DNA of 64,000 nt from Fremontodendron californicum (taxonomy: Eukaryota; Streptophyta; Magnoliopsida; Malvales; Malvaceae): the NCBI GenBank assembly GCA_030761205.1, contig JAULJL010000018.1, positions 15,210,501 through 15,274,500 of the forward strand, in the 5' to 3' direction. A program made the position numbers and the translations under genes. Position 1 is the first letter of the stretch. The number at the start of each line of letters is the position of its first letter. Below, in pieces: positions 1-12,902 of the stretch. The notes beneath the pieces were generated by a model. That model worked only from the letters and a program-made list of their open reading frames with translations, was not told the DNA's origin and did no database searches.

Positions 1-909
1 TACAATTTCCAAAGATCGAAAAAAACACTCTACGGCATCTTCATTGGGTTCAACATAAGGAGATTCAATAGATGCAGAGGCTATTATGTCTTCTTCTCCT
101 AATACAGTGACAAAACGGCCCTCCATCACAAATTTCAGCGTTTGGTGGAGAGACGAAGGTACAGCCCCTACTCAATGTATCCACGGCCTTCCTAACAAGC
201 AATTATAGGATGGATTAATATCTATGACCTAGAAGTTCACCATATAGGTGCACGGGCCTATCTCCAGAGGAACCTCAATAGTTCCCATTACCTCTCACCT
301 GGTACCATCGAAAGCCCTGACTACGGTGCAACTCGGTAACATATAAGACATATCAACTGGAAACTTAGATAGGGTTGCTAAAGGCATTACATTTAATGAA
401 GAACCATTATCCAGAAGCACCCTTGGTAGTATATGCCCCTTGCAGGTGGTTGTTATGTGAAGAGTCTTTGTGGACCTAATACCATTGGGTGGTATTTCAT
501 CATAACTGAAATAGATATGGTCGTCTGCCGCAATGTTTCCCACCAGCCTGTCCAACTTTTCTATTGATATGTTGTTAGCCACATATGCCTGATTTAACAC
601 TCTCAACAGGGCATTTTTGTGTGGCTCCGAGTTTAATAGCAAAGATAAGATGAAGGTTCTTGCTGGCTGACGCTGAAATTGCTCAACCACACTATACTGA
701 CTATGTTTTATGAACTTTAAAAACTCGCAGGCCTCCTTCTCCTTCACCGGCTCTTTTATCCTGTTTATCGGGGCTGATCCCCTCTTTGCTTCTTTTGACA
801 AATCCATCTCAATATGGATTGGTGCAACTACTTTCTTCCCTCTGTCCATTCCTCCATCCTTTCTTGTTGATCCCTGTTCAACAATCTCAGAGGGCATAAC
901 ACCTTCCAC
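1..909 (-). pseudogene. Retropepsin (aspartic protease) region of gypsy gag-pol
   Basis: The open segment 295-909 translates to 204 residues. Around residue 165 it has LLDNGSSLNVMP, the D-x-G-S active-site loop of a retropepsin, with the Asp at about residue 167. An in-frame TGA at 292-294 ends it. The same frame then continues with IEVPLEIGPCTYMVNF and SYNCLLGRPWIH, the second conserved block of this domain in Tat-lineage elements, again interrupted by stops. The enzyme would cut the Gag-Pol polyprotein inside the virus-like particle. At least three stops make this copy inactive. The family-typical D-N-G-S active site is retained. The reading frame runs off the left edge of the window. Confidence 0.8.
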
Positions 910-985
910 TTCGTGTTAATTGGCCCACACCTGTAATATCTTGCTGACTTGAAGACCCGGGCATAACCAAACTGCAGTCATATTT

Positions 986-1639
986 TCATGGTGTAGTTTT
1001 GTTTTCCTTGTATGAAAAAGAAAAAGGAAAATCTATGATGAGCTTAAGCGTAATTTCCTCAACAACCGGAGTAGTCTTCTCTGGTTCATCATAATAGATG
1101 ATCAAAGGTCTTCCTATTCCATAGCCAGCTGTATTCTCAATAACCTCTACTTCCTCCTCTGTCTCCTCGTAAAACTGGGCCTCTCCGTCATCCATCATCT
1201 TTTGGACTTTATCCATAAAATCCCCGTAGTCCTGTATGATATGACCTGAACATTTATGGAAGGGACACCAATTCTGCACCCTTTTTGCGACCATTTTTAA
1301 ACTATCTGCATCCCCCACCATTCCTGCCTTAACCATCTCAACCCATACTGTTAACATCGGAGTCTTGACTTCCCTGGCATCCCTTTTTAACCTTCTGACT
1401 TCCCCTATCAATACTGCATTTATCCGATTCTCAGCATAATCGGGCAATGGGTTTCCTGCTACATTCGGCCCATTTTTTGACCCAAACTTCACGACTCCGG
1501 TATTGATTAAACTTTGGATTTTCGAGAAAGGGTTTGGGACAGTGTTTCGAAAAAGGGTTATCAGTGCGGATATACCAGTTGGAAATGGCTGTTGTGGTAT
1601 ATTGGTATAAGTGAATGGATTTTGGGTAAGGTGGTTCAC
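986..1639 (-). pseudogene. Gag C-terminal region with decayed zinc knuckle
   Basis: This 217-residue open segment continues gag toward the protease. At about residues 128-145 it reads WCPFHKCSGHIIQDYGDF, a degenerate C-x2-H-x4-H-x4-C knuckle with the last Cys replaced, so nucleic-acid binding is probably impaired. Next come an acidic stretch (EETEEEVEVIE), a block beginning GRPLIIYYDEP, and FPFSFSYKENKTTP, the linker that precedes the protease in this lineage. The N-terminal part is rich in Pro, Asn and Phe. It is separated from the protease frame by stops in 910-985. Confidence 0.65.
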
Positions 1640-2435
1640 ATTGGGGTAGTAAGGATTATACCCCGGGTAAAGTGTGTAAGGTGTAGGAGGTGCATACGAT
1701 GTAGTAGGAGTATAGGGCCTGGGAGGTGTGTATGGTGTAGGAGGTGTATGAGGGTATTGATTGAAACTAACTGCATGTGTCTCCTCTTTCTTTTTTGCAG
1801 GAAAAACCCTCTTCGGGGTAGCACACTCACCCTATTCCATTTTCCCATTTTTAATGGCAAACTCTATCATCTCCCCGCATATCACCATATCTGCAAAGTC
1901 CTTGATGGCACTTCCCATCAATTTATCATAATAAGGTTCTTTCAGGGTATTGATGAAAAGCACTATAGTTTCCTTGTTGGTTAAAGGGGGTTGCACTTTT
2001 GTAGCTAGGTCTCTCCATCTCTGAGAATATTCTTAAAGCTTTCAATAGCTTTCTTTTCCATGTTTTGGAGAGTTAGACGGTCAGGCACCATGTCTGTCAC
2101 ATGCTTGTATTGTTCCATGAAAGCTTTGGCTAGATCATCCAGGAACGGATCTTAGTACGGGTAAGCTGGTTATAACACCGAGTTATGGACCCTATCAAGC
2201 TATCTTGAAAACAATGGATGAGTAATTTTTCATCTTCATCATGTCCGGTCATCTTTCGGCAATACATGGTCAGATGCGCTGATGGGTTGGTAGTTTTGTT
2301 ATATTTTTCAAAGTCTGGTACTTTGAAATTTGGAGGAATCACCAGACCGTGCATTAAACTCATCTCTTTGGACATAAATAAATAGCAAAAGGACTTCATG
2401 AAAAATACAACCATGAATGTACATGTTCTTTTCAC
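1640..2435 (-). pseudogene. Gag core (retrotransposon gag domain), frameshifted
   Basis: The open segment 2130-2435 contains LVIPPNFKVPDFEKY, SAHLTMYCRKMTG and LLIHCFQDSL, which match residue for residue in style the gag core at 61383-62830 in this window. Downstream on the minus strand, after frame changes near 2130 and 2010, come a block with AFMEQYKHVTDMVPDRLTLQ, one with VQPPLTNKETIVLFINTL, and then a Tyr/Pro/Thr-rich tract of repeated PPTPYTP type at 1640-1800. This is the capsid-like part of Gag, which multimerises into the particle. Several frameshifts and stops make it non-functional. The N-terminal coiled-coil segment is not recognisable upstream of 2435. Confidence 0.75.
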
Positions 2436-3315
2436 ATAAGCATAATAATATGCAAAATGAAAATGTTTTTTAATTTTTTTTTTTATATATTTTCAATTTC
2501 AAAAAGTTGATGAAAATTTGCCCCAAAAGTATCAACTTATTTAGGCATCATGATGCCTTCGGGTGGGTTATCACATTTATTACGGGTGATGTATGTTCAT
2601 CGTTGCCCGATCTACAATGCTTATTCTGAATGTAGAGATACATGGTAAAAGATCAGAAGCATTTCTCCAAGTGTTCCTAACTTCGGTGCATCTAACGAAA
2701 ATTTGGCATGGCTTCGCCTAGGTTCACTATATGAAGGGTGAATCGGTTCTAAAGGCCCCAAATTGCTCCTCACTATCGCCGGTGAAGGCTAGAAAGGCAC
2801 CCCAATAAAAGCAGGTTCAATTTGTTAGAGTATATTTCCCTAGCCCATTAGGATTGTTAATCACGAAGGCTTAGGTAATTTCGTACTCCGAAAGTGTTTC
2901 ACTAGCCCATGCGGATTGTTAATCACGAAGGCTTAATTTCTTTGCTCCTACCTAAAAGGACGGAATTCGGGTATAGGGCTCATGATATGCAAATGCACGT
3001 GTGGTGTGTGTGGAGGAACAACACACCTTTCACCACCTATTCTATAAACCTTATTCTAAATGCTCTAGCACTTTATTAATAATATTCAAGAATAGTGTAA
3101 CGCATTAACCAACAAGTAATTATAATATACAACCTTAAATAACTAGAGAACAATAATAAAATGCATACACATGAGTATGGACATATTTAAAAACATTTTA
3201 TTATTTTCAAAATTCTCCTTAATAAAGAATGTGGGAATTAAAATTAAATACCAATTAAACCAACAAAACCGAGACTTTGATAACACACGACTAAATCTAG
3301 GCCTAACTCTCTATT
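2436..3315 (-). other. Untranslated leader of the giant gypsy element
   Basis: Non-coding sequence between gag and the primer-binding site. It is clearly similar to 48890-49686 (minus-strand element) and to the reverse complement of 57882-58700 (plus-strand element), including the recurring phrases cccatgcggattgttaatca and cacgaaggctta, present twice in each copy. No gene is seen. The conservation among three elements suggests packaging or priming signals, but that is inference. Confidence 0.7.
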
Positions 3316-3335
3316 GTCCCTAGTGGAGTCGCCAA
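3316..3335 (-). promoter_or_regulatory. Primer-binding site of the giant gypsy element
   Basis: On the minus strand this reads TTGGCGACTCCACTAGGGAC and sits two bases inside the LTR end. The same site occurs at 49687-49706 and 57862-57881 with one to three differences. Ogre elements are reported to use a tRNA-Arg primer; I did not match a tRNA here. Confidence 0.75.
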
Positions 3336-3337
3336 GC

Positions 3338-6300
3338 TGTCGCAACCTAAAAAATAACATAACAAGTCTCATAGACTTTATTATTCATTAAGCGTGACAT
3401 TAAAAAAAACCGAGGAAAAGTCGACTTAATTACTCTTAAAAATGAAGGTTTTGAAAATGACCTTGAAAAAGACATGGAGTCGCCACCAATCTTTTTTTAG
3501 CTAGGTGTGATAAGCCACCTATTAAAAACGGTTTTGTAAAACATTTTGAAATTGATTAAAACATTTTTAAAACCAATTTCAAGTCTGCGTTATAAACCAG
3601 AGAAAATCGAAGAATTGGGTTCGGGACTCGGCTACGTGCGGGGAAGGATTAGCACCCCCACAACGCCCGTATAAAAAGGTACCTTATTAATCATGTGTTA
3701 TCTCAAGTCTCGGTAAAAAGTTGGTTTTTAATTTAGTATTTCAAGTTGATTCCTAATTTAAAGAAAAATAAGTCCATTTTTAATTGAAAATGATCTGGAA
3801 TTTATTAATTCAAAATTTTCCTATATTTCCCGACAAACGTGGCAAAATAAAGAAATTTTTATTAACTTGGAAAATTTTCCGAATCATTCTCGTTTTAAAG
3901 AAGATATTCTGTTATTAATGATAATTGATGATATCCTCCCCAGCAAACCCGGCAGAGAACTCATGAATTATTTTAACTCGGGAATATCTTTATTTTTTTT
4001 ATTAAAAATCATTGTCTTATTTTAAAACATATTTAAAATATATATATGAATATGAAAATGTGTGACATAATAAAGATGATATAAAATAATCTAAATGAAA
4101 TGATATAACCTAAGTGTCATAATATATTCTTGATGAAATGAATATAACCTAAGTGACATAACATATTCAAAATGAAATAAATAACCTATGTGACATAATA
4201 TATTCTAAATGAAATGAATAACCTATGTGACATAATATAATCTAAATGAAATGAATAACCTATGTGACATAATATATTCTAAATGAAATGCAATATCCTA
4301 AGTATCATGATATGTTCTAAATGAAATGAACTGACTTAAATGATATGATATTCTAAATGAAATAATCTAAATGACATGGAATATAATTTAAATGACATAA
4401 AATGACATGAAACATAAAATAATGCTATCATGTAATATGCATGAAAATAGAAATAAAATAATAATGCATGAACATAGTATATGCTAAATAATGTGACAAA
4501 AATAAATAACTAAATAAAAAGCATAGGATAGCATTTAATATTCAAAACCATATAACAAACAACATAACACCATAAAATAAATCAAAATAATAACAATATC
4601 ATAGAAATTATCATAGCAAAAATAAAATATTATAGTATGCATGAATATGGAAAATGCAATGCATGAAAGTGTATTTTTTTCTTTAATTAAAAAAATTCGT
4701 ATATCTAAAAATATATCCGGCTACCTTAGAAAAATATATCAAATTAAATTTCTAAACTCAAAAAGCTTTGTGATTGTTTGAAACCAATTTTGAAAATCTT
4801 GGATTAAAATTGAAACCCTAACCAAACTACCCTTTTAAAATAGCTATAATTTCCTAAGTTTGAAATCCCGGACTTGACCACCCTTAACACGAGGCTTATA
4901 AAATCATTTTTAAAGTTTAAAATGGTCTAAAAACCAAGCTAGGACAGTAGCTAAAGTTCCTAACCAACCCCTCTAAATGCCTTAGCCAAATTCAACAATT
5001 GTTTTTCTTTTGAATTCAAATCTGTCTCTACTGTCCAATTTTAAAACACGATTTTTTTTACCTATTTTTAAAAATTCAAAAAAAATATAGAAAAAATACT
5101 GGAGATTCATAACATGTAAGAAAAACACAATAAAAAATTTTCTTAATTTTCTAATTAAAGATGACTTCCCAGAAAAATCGAGAAAGTCCGAGTACTAGGT
5201 TAAAAACTATTTTGCCAAAACATATTTTTTTGCCTTTGATAAAATCAATTAAAAATCAAAGTAAAAATGTTGGAGACTCTCCTAAAGACCCAAAAATAGT
5301 AGCTATCACTTTTAAAAAAAGTTAGAGAAAATTTGGCTGGAGTAAAAAAAATCACAAAGGTAGAATAATCAATTTGACAACACTTGCTCAAGTGAGCATG
5401 ACTTTGAGCCATTGATTGGCCTAAGTCATAAATCATGTGGCATGACATGAGATGAGATGTATGAACATACAGCCAATTGAATGCATGAAATGCATGATTT
5501 AAAACCTAAATGATGTGAGAATTACACGGCAATACAAGATACCTAATGCCTAGCAGGAGTTTGCATGGCAATAAATGTAATCCTAACCTAAGTATGCATG
5601 AAATGCATGATAATGCAAATGAGACTTAGACCTAAAGTGATATGAAATGCATGGCAATACAAAGTGACCTAAGTCCTAAATAGCATAGCAAATGTATGGC
5701 AATATCAATATGATTCTAGACTTTATATGCATGAGAATATGTATGGCAATACCAATATGATTCTAGACCTTAAATGTCATGAGAATGCATGAAAATGTCA
5801 TGAACATATAGTGACCTATAAACCTAATATTAATGCATGAACATTCAGCAACGACACCTAAACAAAATGAAAATGCACACACAAGGAAGAAACACATGCA
5901 AGGGCCGAATGGCCACCAAATAGACTAATGCAATCCTATTTAGCCAATAACACAAACACATGGCAAACCAAATCAAAATACACAATGTTATGGCATGAAA
6001 TGCAAACCTATCAACTATACAAAATGAAAATGCACACATAAAACAAAATCATGTTGACCGAATAGCCCTCAAATCACATAGTATGATCCTAGCTAAACAA
6101 TAACACAAACACATGGAAGCAATAAACTAGCAAACATGATAAACAATGCAAATATGCACAAAAATCCATCATGGCCGAATTAACAACATGAATATAGCAT
6201 GGTATATATATGCATGAAGATCAATGGAAACTTATTAAACAAGAAAACATGATAAAAATGCAAACATGCTCAAAAAAATCCATCATGGCCGAATGGATCA

Positions 6301-8665
6301 ACATGAACCTAGCATGGTATTGTCACAAACACATAGCATGGTATATTATTAAACTACCACAATCAAGCTAACCTACCACAAATCAAGCTAATCTAACACA
6401 AATAAGCTAACCTACAACAATAAATCTCATGAACAAAATAAATATAAAAAAAAAAAATATCATTTAGGGGAAAGAAGGCCATTCGGCCATTGTAGAAAAA
6501 GCATTGAAAACATGTTGTTTTTCATATTTTCTTTGAAAAGCAAAATAGTATCTATTTAGAAACAAATTTATTTCATAAAAAAAGAAAACATATCACTAAA
6601 AAAAACAAGATCATGTCAATAAATTAAGAAAAATAACCATGAAAGAGCATAGCTACCTTGCTCTAGCTCTCCAAATCAAGAAGGAACAAGCTAAAACCCT
6701 TATCTTCTTCCTTCTTTTTTTCTCCTCTCCTCTCTTTTCTTTTCTTTTTTTTTTTCTCTTTTTCTCCTTAGCTACTGCCTCTTTTCCATCCCCCTTCCTT
6801 GTGAAAAAAAACTGCTCAGCCTCCCCTCTATTAGCCTTGGCCGAATGGCCCCTCAACCATAGGATAGATTGTGCATTTGTTTCCTCCAATTTTGGCCCTT
6901 AGATTAGGATCTTTTGATGACACAATAAAAATACCTTCTTTCCAATTGATAGCAGCCCTTAAGATGTACTCAGGCCTTCTAATAACCTCAGCCCTTAGAT
7001 GAAATAAGGATACAATCCCATGCTCTCCCTTGCTTGGCCGAATGAACCTCTACCCTTGGATGAGTTGTGCTTATCTTTCTTCTTCCACTCTTGGCCATTG
7101 GATGAGGGTTCTTTCATGACAAATAAAAATGTCATCTTGGCATTTAATCTTGGCCATTGAAAGGTGTATTCAACTTTTCTACAAGGCACCTAAGCCATTA
7201 AATGAAGGGGGGACCATTTGCAAGGTACTAGTGGAAGCATTTTGAGCTTGATAGAGACTAAGGAATTAAATTGATCAAGACTCCTTCTCCTCTATGCTGA
7301 CTGACCAAGGGAGAAATTATCTTAGCAATTCCTTCATCTTTCATATTTTTCTTAATTAGAAATTGGCCCCTTTCGGTTTCTTTGATAAAATGACCTTTTT
7401 GACCCCCGAACCTAAATAAATAGCAAACAGACTCCAAATTCCAATTTTATTTTTTTTAATACTTCCTAAATAATAAAATATTGAATTCTGGAAGTTTCCA
7501 AAATTTTTTTAGTCCATTTGCTTTTTTTTTTTTGGATTTATTTCCAAAATTGCCCCTTAATGCACCCGAACTTTTGCCACTTTGTAAAAGAGCTCCGAAT
7601 CCATTTTTTTCTTCACCAATCTCTTCCAAATGAATTAAAAGTGTGATCTGAAAGTTTTCATAATTTTTGGAGCTCATTTGCTATTTTTTTGGGATTTATC
7701 TGCTTGAATTTTTGCATAGTGGGCCGGGATTTGGCCATTTTGCAAACGAGCTCCGAATCCAGATTTTCTTTCACAAATCTCTTTCAAATAATTTAAGAAT
7801 GAGATATGAAATTTTTTAGAATTTTTGGAGCTCAATTGCTATTTTACTAAAATTTTCAAATTTTGCCCTTTGCCTCCAAAGCTCGGTTTTGCTCAAAACA
7901 AGTCTGATTTTTAGATTTTCTTTTTATGTGCCTTTTTCATATATTGAATTGGAGTTGGTCCGAAAACGACCAATTTTTACGATCAAATTCTCTTCCATTT
8001 TGATTTTTCCTCTTTTCAGTATCGGGAATTTCCTCTTTTTCCTCCAATCGGCTCTTTTCTCGTAATTACTTCAAACTGAGTCTTGGGCTCTCCTTGTTTA
8101 ACCATTCCTCATCAATTAGTGGCTTTATTTTTATCGAATCGTCCCATTTCTGCAACTTTCCCAAATTTCACCAAAATCTGCCAAAACCCTAATTCTCAGT
8201 TTTCTTCCGAATTGACTTTTCTTTCAGTTTTTCTTCCAATTAGCTTCTCCATTACCCGTATTCAGTGCTTTTCTTCCAATTAGCTTCTCCATTACCCGTA
8301 TTTTCACCAATTTGATCGTTTAAGCACTTTTCTCTAAATTTCCCGAACTAGGGTTTCCTTTCTATTGAAATTCCGTAACCCAACTTTCGAACTCCATATC
8401 TTTCAATGTAGACCTCGGATTATCAAAATTCTTTCACCATCTTTCAATTGAACTTCAAATCTTGATTCTTAAAGTTGGTTGACTTTTTTAGTAGTTGACT
8501 TTTTGGGGTTGACTTTTTCAAGTTTGAATTTTTATGCCCGCTTTCTTAGACTAAGTCTCAGATTTCCACCTGCAGGATGAGAAAAGCCTTTTTGCATTCT
8601 AAAACATCAATTTAAGAAGAAAACCATACCTGGCTTACTAGTCCAGACAAAATTAGCTGTCTACA
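3338..8665 (-). repeat. LTR of giant gypsy element (5328 bp)
   Basis: On the plus strand it starts TGTCGCAACC and ends TTAGCTGTCTACA, i.e. TGT...ACA termini. The reverse orientation (TGTAGACA...) is fixed by the primer-binding site at its low-coordinate end. It contains a run of about 39-bp units (CTAAATGAAATGAATAACCT type) at 4080-4380 and a degenerate repeat region at 7380-7870. It is alignable by eye with 12903-17756, 32785-34441, 35851-38690, 49709-52752 and 52753-57859. No coding content is seen. Small ORFs in it (for example the Phe/Leu-rich stretch near 6640-6900) are simple-sequence artefacts. Confidence 0.85.
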
Positions 8666-10320
8666 AGTATCATATATATTTGCTATTCAATGTTTTGCCT
8701 ATATGTGATTTATCTAAAGTATGATTACCTATATATTTGAGTAATAAGTGTTTGCATTATTAATATAATGATTATGATCATGGTATGTATTACTTTGAAA
8801 TGCATTCGTAAATTATTATTAATAACTATATAGTATGGTTTGGATTGTGAGTCCGAAAAAAAATGGAAATAAAAATTTAGTTATTTTTATTTGACCTTGT
8901 TTGGTTTGATTATTGTATGCTATAGTGCATATAATTGAGTGGTGGATATAGTTTGAACAAGGCAGTAAATACATAGCCATTTATGACTAAAATAGATGCA
9001 TTTATATTTAATATCCATCATATAGAATTTGTGAGTGATCTTCAAAGAGATAATATGAAAACATGATAGATTTCATGAAAAGAAATTTTGGAGTGGCTAA
9101 ATTATTAATATGATATTTGTTGGTATACTCTCATTGTTTTAAAATTTGAGATTTGTAAAAGATAATTTGAATAAGCATGGTATATGATGGAAAGATGCCT
9201 CTACGGTCCCTTGGTTAATGCTTTTCATATTGATGGCTATCCTAAGTGATCATGCTTGAGGGATATATTATAGTATGAATAAACTCATTAAGAGTTGAAT
9301 TATTTGGGAAATCATGACTCAAAGATTTTGTAAGCATGCAAAATTTTAAAATATCAAGATGAATGTTATTTGACCCATTTGGGTGGTGAACATGGTTTTG
9401 CTCAAAGGTAATAAAAAATGCTTTGATGTCCATGATGCAATAAATTCACAGTAAATTTATTCACCATATGCTTTGGGATGCAAATCTCAAAATGAGACTA
9501 TAGAAGCATGAGTTTACTAAAAGGAAAAAAAAAATTTAGGCTGCTTGTATTTGACATCATACTTATTGAAGCATACTCTCATATTGAGTTGGAATAAAAG
9601 TTTTTGAAACTTTTATAAAAGTAAAGATCAAGATATAGAATATTTCCTAATTATCTTTTCACTAAGGATGAATAGTTGGAGGCCTCCTACTAAATACATG
9701 TATATAGTGAAAAGATAAATGAAAAAGCAAATTGATTAATATATGTTATCTTGATAATTGAAATGAGATATTCTTTAATAAAAGAATGGATATCTTACAC
9801 ATGGTGGGGATGTCGATTTCTTATAAATTATTAAGAAGAAAAAAAGCTACTATTGTGTAATAAGTTTTGGCATAATTTTATTATGCTTAAATCATAAAAG
9901 TAATAATTTTAGTACAACTTATTAAAGAAGAGCCATTGGAAAGATCCTTAATATTAAAGGACTAAAAGTGATTGGTTTCTTTATTTATTTTATCCAATTG
10001 TACAAGAAGTAATTGTATTAAAGATGGATACAAGGTATGGAAAAAGAATGGTTCAAAGTGATATTAATGAGTATAAAGTTGTGACCACAACCAATACCAA
10101 CTATTTCCTACAATTTTAAGAAAGAGGTAACAATGTCTAAAAGCATATAGTAATATGTAAAATAGAAAGTTTGGACATGTTAGCCTATGAATTGATTATA
10201 TTAGAGATTCAGTCTCTAATTTGAGGTGATTACCGTGAAATGATATAAATTCCTATAAATTGATTAGTAGTACTACAAGTAGAATGAGTCTAAATCCTAT
10301 TATTAGACACCAATAATGGG
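8666..10320. other. AT-rich sequence, no gene recognised
   Basis: About 1.65 kb between the giant LTR and the copia LTR. Short ORFs (for example 9242-9433 minus) show no motif I recognise. It could be a decayed retroelement interior or old intergenic DNA. Confidence 0.5.
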
Positions 10321-12550
10321 TGTTGGGTTATACTACTCTCGGGCTCATGCTTAAACAAAATTATCAAAGTGCAGCGGAAGTAATCAAAGAAGCACCCGAA
10401 GTACAACAGGATCTTAGGCTTGTGTTTAGCATATGTTTATAGCATTCAAAAAAATTAAATCACCCATATGATTTAGAAGTTACCTACTTAAGATATCGTA
10501 ACCTTAAGTTGCAGATCCAAATCTCAAATTGCTATGGAGTCCAAGATCCAATTCGAACAAGATCACAAGAAGCACAATTGTCCTTCCTCTAGAGCTAGTC
10601 CACACGAACAGATGATGGATCCTTCTTTAAGGTATGGTGATTCACTTGTGCTAGCAAGTTGATCCTAAGATCGCAATCAAAATATATATTTCTTGTATTT
10701 GTCTCCCTAAACCGTCTCACTCAACAAGAAAGAGAAGCGGCGAGAAAACACCAAGAGGAAGAGGAATTGCGGCAATCACAAATCTTGTAGGGAGGTGGCG
10801 ATATGTCTATTTTGCTAGGGTAGGGTTCTTTTCTTGAAACCAAACTTCTCTCAAGCAAAAATCAGAATATCTCAAGTAGAATGAATGTCTCATGGGTGGC
10901 TACATCCTTTATACCTGATATATAAGTAGGCGCAAACCCTGACCCCCTCTCTCTAAGCTTGGCCAGCCCCTGTAGCTTGTTGCACAAGATTTTCATTAAT
11001 CCACTTAGACTTAAACTATTTAATTATAAGATGAATCAATAGACCCATTATATTATCTAATAATAATAATGGTCCAACAATCTTAATGCCTTAAGTTAGG
11101 CCAACCATCCTTAGTAAAAAGTCTTAAATTAGAATAGTCTCTTTAGACCATTCTAATTTATCATGCTTATTTATTGGATAGATTAATTTCTAAACGAAAG
11201 CAATCTAATTCTCAATTAAATTTCTTCCTCCTCATGAACAATTCATGTCATTAATCTATTAATATCATCTCATGACATTAATCCAATATAGCATAGTCAT
11301 TCGAAATTCACCTTGTACAACACTATGTCAAAGTCGACTATACTAGTTTATATAAGACTTCTTGATTCCTCTTATCTCATTAAGACATTGTCTTTGGATT
11401 TCTCAAATCTCAATCATGTCTTAATCCTTCTTAATTGAACTTCTTCAATTAAGTCCTCAATATAGATCTTTTATTCCATTAAGTTTTACCTTAATAAAAT
11501 ACCATGTTTAATCCATACATATTTGTTCTTATGTGTGTGACGCTCTAAGTTCCCAATATGTTGGCAATGAACATAAGTTAATCTCCTTAACTTGTTTTCA
11601 CAGATCATGAGCGGGATCTAGCAACCCATAATGACCAACCAAATATTGTGAAGTCATTGTGACCTTTTTTTAGAAACCTTTCAGCAACCACCTATTAGTG
11701 TAATACGGTCCTTTCACCATATATCTCGGATAGCGCATGAGCATGGTGCAATGTCTACTCATGATCAATCCATATTAGTTCTTCGCAACTTATGATTAAC
11801 CTTATGAATTTAGAGAAACAACTTTCTCCTAAATCCATCATGCTTTGGGCAAAGACTTAATCAAGTTAATCATAGTCAAGAACAAACGACATATGTCACC
11901 ATTATCACAGGGAGTGGTGAATCCTCTCTGGATCACTCATTCATATTCGTATGGTTCATGTCATACCCAATAACACCCTACTATAAGCATCCTCTTATTA
12001 GGACCCGTTCGTGATGGAATCTAAGTATGACACTCTCCATATAAGATGACATGGTATCAGAAGTCTGAGGATTAATTTACACGACTGGTACTAAGAGAAC
12101 ATTATCATAGACACTAGAGTGATATTACCAAATAAAGTTCTCTTGGCGGGCCATGTTCAGTGAACTTGTTCAACAGACAAGAACCTATATGTTATCCCAA
12201 GTATCCCATACTTCAACCTGTATGAGATCAGTTGCTTACTTCATAAGTAAGAAGGCTTAACATATACTAGTCTTTGAGCATTGTCAATGCCCCGTCTTGG
12301 CAATACGATAACCAGGAACAGTTTGAGGAACAAGGCTTTGATGCATAAGGATCTCATAATTATAACTCTTTATAATTCCTTTGCAAGGCCATTATATTCC
12401 ATGGGCTTCATCAGGTTAGTACTTAATAACTCCTTATTATTGTACTAACATTAAGGAAAACCTTGTATCTCTACCTTCACAGTGAAGGGCATGCTTTACT
12501 GACTGTGTATCCCATGCTCAATCTAATTGGCTCTAGGGCATACACTAATA
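10321..12550 (-). repeat. Copia-type LTR (2230 bp), 3' LTR
   Basis: On the plus strand it begins TGTTGGG; on the minus strand it begins TATTAGTGTATGCCC, read as a decayed TGTTGG start next to a polypurine tract. Its body matches in order the LTR at 23551-25214, for example GGCATTGACAATGCTCAAAG, GAACAAGTTCACTGAACATG and GGGTGTTATTGGGTATGACA, so the two copia families are related. It is longer than the other LTRs (about 1670 bp). No coding sequence is seen. Confidence 0.7.
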
Positions 12551-12567
12551 ATCTACCACTTGCACTA
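12551..12567 (-). promoter_or_regulatory. Polypurine tract of the gag-only copia element
   Basis: On the minus strand TAGTGCAAGTGGTAGAT lies directly before the LTR start. It corresponds to the better preserved AGTGGGAGAT at 28731-28740, the plus-strand primer of the related copia element. Confidence 0.55.
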
Positions 12568-12897
12568 AGCCAATCACTAACGTATCCTATGTCGAACACT
12601 TTCGATTAGCAATTGTGTCTCTACAAGGACATAGCTTAAGTGCATTGAGAATATGCTTTGTCATATTCATGATAATCTCATTATCAAGGTTAATAATTCA
12701 GATCACAACGAGGCCCAGATTCCATTCAAATGGCTTGGTTGTTTCTATAACAACTATTGGAATCTACTTATTAACAAGCAGCTAATGATTAACTCCTTTC
12801 GCAAGCCAAAACATAAGAGTTAGTCTTAAAAACCTTTAATATAAACGTGCAATCCTTTCAAGTTTGGAACGTTTTCAACTAAATGCATTTGTCAAAA
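12568..12897 (-). other. Non-coding interior of the gag-only copia element
   Basis: About 330 bp between the solo LTR and the polypurine tract. I looked for the RNase H end expected in a full copia element and saw none. It continues beyond the solo LTR at 17762. Confidence 0.45.
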
Positions 12898-12902
12898 ATG
12901 GC
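12898..12902. repeat. Target-site duplication, left copy (ATGGC)
   Basis: ATGGC immediately precedes the solo LTR and is repeated exactly at 17757-17761. Confidence 0.85.

Larger units (their letters stand above)
1..8665 (-). mobile_element. Giant Ty3/gypsy (Ogre/Tat-like) retrotransposon, 5' part
   Basis: Read on the minus strand the order is 5' LTR, primer-binding site, long leader, gag, retropepsin; the element leaves the window at position 1. A 5.3-kb LTR, a primer-binding site of the TTGGCGACTCC type and a gag whose C-terminal knuckle has the C-x2-H-x4-H-x4-C pattern are what I know from the Ogre/Tat lineage of plant gypsy elements. All coding parts carry stops or frameshifts, so this copy is dead. 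Reverse transcriptase and integrase, if present, lie outside the window. The lineage assignment is inferred from architecture and was not tested by phylogeny. Confidence 0.8.

Noticed and set aside
1514..1984. 156-codon plus-strand ORF rich in Cys/Arg
   Set aside because: It is the antisense of the Pro/Tyr/Thr-rich gag tract; the repeats of gag explain its composition.
9242..9433. 63-codon minus-strand ORF
   Set aside because: No recognisable domain, AT-rich surroundings; expected by chance.
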